Shown one piece after another: positions 6,545 through 8,143 of a stretch of DNA of 8,143 nucleotides. The stretch's first letter is position 1. The number at the start of each line of letters is the position of its first letter. A program made the position numbers and the translations under genes. Source of the stretch: Neisseriaceae bacterium (GTDB taxonomy: Bacteria; Pseudomonadota; Gammaproteobacteria; Burkholderiales; Neisseriaceae); contig JASLDB010000273.1 in the NCBI GenBank assembly GCA_030151665.1, positions 1-8,143 on the forward strand, in the 5' to 3' direction. The notes below the pieces were generated by a model. The model saw only the letters and a program-made list of their open reading frames with translations. It was not told the origin of the DNA and did no database searches.

Positions 6545-7399
6545 TTAAGCGGCTGGGCTTAAAAAGCCTTTCAATTTTTGCAAGGCTTTGGCTTCAATTT
6601 GGCGAATGCGTTCTGCAGAAACACCATATTCAGCAGCCAAATCATGCAATGTCAAACCACCATCATCGGCCAACCAGCGACTTTCAACAATGCGACGGCT
6701 TCTGTCATCCAATTGCGCCAAAGCAGAGTGTAGTCCTTCAGTATGCAAAGTTTCTGTGGCTTTTTGCTCGATTTTTTTCAATGGTTCAGCGCTGTCATCG
6801 GCTAACCAGTCGATGGGTGCAAAGCTGTTTTCATCATCGTCATTTTCAGCCAAAATAGCAACATCTTTACCCGTCATGCGTTGTTCCATCTCGTACACTT
6901 CGGATAATTTAACGCCCAAGTCATCAGCAATCTCTTGTGCTTCTTTGGGGCTTAATACATTCAAGCTTTTGCGCATGCTGCGTAGATTAAAGAATAATTT
7001 GCGTTGTGGTTTGGTGGTCGCAATGCGCACCAAGCGCCAGTTGCGCAAAATAAATTCGTGCATTTCAGCTTTAATCCAATGCACAGCAAACGAGAATAGG
7101 CGAACACCACGACTAGGCTCAAAACGCTTAACGGCTTTCATTAAGCCAATATTGCCTTCTTGAATCAAGTCGGCTTGGTTCAAACCATAACCTTCGTAGC
7201 CACGAGCAATAGATACTACAACGCGTAAGTGCGATAGAATCAATTGTTTAGCAGCTTCCAAATCACCACTTTGAGCGTGGCGGTTGGCTAAATCTTTTTC
7301 TTCCTCTGCGCTAAGCATAGGAATGCTATTCACTGTGTGAATGTACTGCTCTAAACTACCATTGCCACTTGGAACGGGTAGTGTAAAAGTCTGACTCAT
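6545..7399 (-). CDS. rpoH: RNA polymerase heat-shock sigma factor RpoH (sigma-32)
   Basis: RpoH directs RNA polymerase to heat-shock promoters (chaperones and proteases). The 284-residue product has region 1.2/2.1 near 16-70, region 2 with DLIQEGNIGLMKAVKRFEP (77-95) and FSFAVHWIKAEMHEFI, and the diagnostic RpoH box QRKLFFNLR (132-140). Region 4.2 follows, with a C-terminal helix-turn-helix (about 249-277, LTLHDLAAEY...RIRQIEAKAL). Length is normal. I chose ATG 7399 because AGAGG (7411-7407) lies 7 bases upstream; an in-frame TTG at 7405 sits too close to that site. The 165-base upstream gap holds a palindrome and a possible anti-Shine-Dalgarno sequence, so translational control is plausible. 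A strong terminator follows. Confidence 0.96.
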   Translation of the reverse strand: MSQTFTLPVPSGNGSLEQYIHTVNSIPMLSAEEEKDLANRHAQSGDLEAAKQLILSHLRVVVSIARGYEGYGLNQADLIQEGNIGLMKAVKRFEPSRGVRLFSFAVHWIKAEMHEFILRNWRLVRIATTKPQRKLFFNLRSMRKSLNVLSPKEAQEIADDLGVKLSEVYEMEQRMTGKDVAILAENDDDENSFAPIDWLADDSAEPLKKIEQKATETLHTEGLHSALAQLDDRSRRIVESRWLADDGGLTLHDLAAEYGVSAERIRQIEAKALQKLKGFLSPAA

Positions 7400-7434
7400 C
7401 AGCAATCCTCTTGTTGTTAATTGAATAGCGAGAG

Positions 7435-7463
7435 GTTAATCTGTGTGTTACACAATGATTAAC
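7435..7463. repeat. 29-base interrupted palindrome upstream of rpoH
   Basis: Outer arms GTTAATC (7435-7441) and GATTAAC (7457-7463) are perfect complements. After a 2-base mismatch on each side, TGTG (7444-7447) and CACA (7451-7454) continue the symmetry around a TTA centre. In all, 12 of 14 symmetric pairs match. It lies about 36 bases before the rpoH start codon. It could be an operator for a dimeric regulator or an RNA hairpin in the leader. Confidence 0.7.
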
Positions 7464-7530
7464 CATGCGAACAATGTAATTTACCACAAATAGCGACGAA
7501 TCAGAAGTACTATATTGCTAATTTGTGTAA

Positions 7531-7555
7531 ATTCCCGACTAAAATTGTCGGGAAT
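7531..7555 (-). terminator. Possible terminator hairpin after the upstream gene
   Basis: ATTCCCGAC (7531-7539) and GTCGGGAAT (7547-7555) form a perfect 9-bp stem with a 7-base loop, about 9 bases after the stop of the upstream frame. On the minus strand only AATTTACA follows, without a real T run, so termination may be weak or factor-dependent. It may separate that gene from rpoH. Confidence 0.5.
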
Positions 7556-7564
7556 AAGAAGTCC

Positions 7565-8143
7565 TTATTTTATATGGCTTAAAAAAGGATTGGTATAGGG
7601 GTAAGGGTGGTTGTTTTGCCGTAATTGTTCGTTAATGTTGTCCAATGTTTCTTGCATGGTTGTTTTGAGCTTTTGGGTGATCCATGCTGCATCTGCTGTT
7701 GGGTTATCGGCTTTGATTTGGTTAATACTCAAGGGCTCAGGTACGCGGATAATGGCTTTTCTACCGCCGACAGGGCGAGGAATAAACACATGAATGCGGT
7801 TTTTCCAGTGACCACCTCGCAAATAATCACAGCGCAAACGCTTGAGGCATTCTGCAATGTGTTCTTGGCTAAATTCCGGTTGCTGGTAAACTGAACGGGG
7901 TGTTCTCAGCAAGGTTTGCAGCATTTTTTGTTTTTTCTTGTCCATGTGGCTAAATGCTTCACCTTGCTTTTGTGCTGTGCGCATGGCGTGTAAAGCATTA
8001 TTGGCACGGGTTTCTAAGTTTTCCTCTTGTCCATCAAAACGACTCATGCTGACCAAGATTTTTTGGATTAAATCATCTTGGGTGGCAAAAAAGTCCAAGC
8101 CCAAGCTGGGGCTAAAACCCATGTTTTCATATTGTCGATACAA
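7565..8143 (-). CDS. C-terminal part of a possible lysophospholipid (PlsC-like) acyltransferase
   Basis: The frame is open to the window edge, so the N-terminus is missing. The first visible codon is a TTG that is probably internal, and no ribosome site supports a start at the ATG at residue 8. The visible 192 residues are soluble and helix-rich. The segment from about 116 to 139 (VFIPRPVGGRKAIIRVPEPL) followed by a long amphipathic helix (LKTTMQETLDNINEQL) resembles the tail of PlsC-family acyltransferases, where a strand ending in RVGEP-like residues precedes a final helix. The catalytic HxxxxD would lie outside the window, so this is a tentative call. It is on the same strand as rpoH, 165 bases upstream of it. 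Confidence 0.35.
   Translation of the reverse strand: MYRQYENMGFSPSLGLDFFATQDDLIQKILVSMSRFDGQEENLETRANNALHAMRTAQKQGEAFSHMDKKKQKMLQTLLRTPRSVYQQPEFSQEHIAECLKRLRCDYLRGGHWKNRIHVFIPRPVGGRKAIIRVPEPLSINQIKADNPTADAAWITQKLKTTMQETLDNINEQLRQNNHPYPYTNPFLSHIK

Larger units (their letters stand above)
7400..7564 (-). promoter_or_regulatory. rpoH leader and promoter region
   Basis: This 165-base gap separates the upstream reading frame from rpoH. It holds a hairpin at 7531-7555, a 29-base interrupted palindrome at 7435-7463, a CCTCT complementary to the ribosome site, and the ribosome site itself (7411-7407). A -10-like TATAGT (minus, 7514-7509) has no good -35 partner. A TTGTTC/TGTAAC pair with a 16-base spacer (7474-7447) is also weak. 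I cannot name the promoter with confidence, and see no clear heat-shock consensus. Confidence 0.45.

Noticed and set aside
6588..7163. Open frame of 191 codons on the plus strand opposite rpoH
   Set aside because: It lies wholly antisense to the well-supported rpoH gene, has a Ser/Arg/Lys-rich composition typical of a shadow frame, and has no recognisable domain.
7509..7514. TATAGT as the rpoH -10 element
   Set aside because: No acceptable -35 lies 16-18 bases upstream and there is no extended TG motif, so it was not called as a promoter.

Overview
The window looks like chromosomal core DNA from an AT-rich betaproteobacterium, most likely of the Neisseriaceae. This rests on the gene order mltG-tmk-holB-pilZ-tatD, an RpoH with the family box, a type IV pilus PilZ, and a terminator whose arms resemble a neisserial DNA-uptake word. 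The genus is inference. No mobile element, CRISPR array, rRNA or phage gene was seen.

Layout. Positions 1-67 (minus) carry tRNA-Ala(GGC), cut at its 3' end by the window edge, with its own promoter at 102-129. Next on the minus strand is msrB (142-543), a zinc-type methionine-R-sulfoxide reductase. A divergent intergenic region of about 110 bases separates it from a six-gene plus-strand block at 656-5234: mltG, tmk, holB, pilZ, tatD and a PhnP-like metallo-hydrolase. The block is tightly packed (gaps of 6 and 29 bases, overlaps of 4, 17 and 4 bases; tatD and the hydrolase share an ATGA) and ends in a strong terminator at 5224-5251. The remaining genes are on the minus strand. In transcription order they are the 3' part of a possible acyltransferase gene (8143-7565), rpoH (7399-6545) with its own terminator, a YdcZ-type small membrane protein (6475-6014) and a secreted SIMPL/DUF541 protein (5972-5262). 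The last converges on the shared terminator.

How the genes work together. The plus-strand block mixes cell-wall synthesis (MltG sets glycan strand length), DNA precursor supply and replication (thymidylate kinase, clamp-loader delta'), pilus assembly (PilZ) and two metal hydrolases (TatD, PhnP-like). This is a long-conserved housekeeping cluster rather than a single pathway. MsrB, RpoH and the SIMPL protein all relate to protein damage or envelope/oxidative stress, but nothing in the sequence links them in one circuit.

I did not find a previously undescribed multi-gene system. The most interesting signals are non-coding: a long interrupted palindrome plus a possible anti-Shine-Dalgarno element in the rpoH leader, the uptake-word-like arms of the rpoH terminator, and the compact msrB-terminator/tRNA-promoter overlap.
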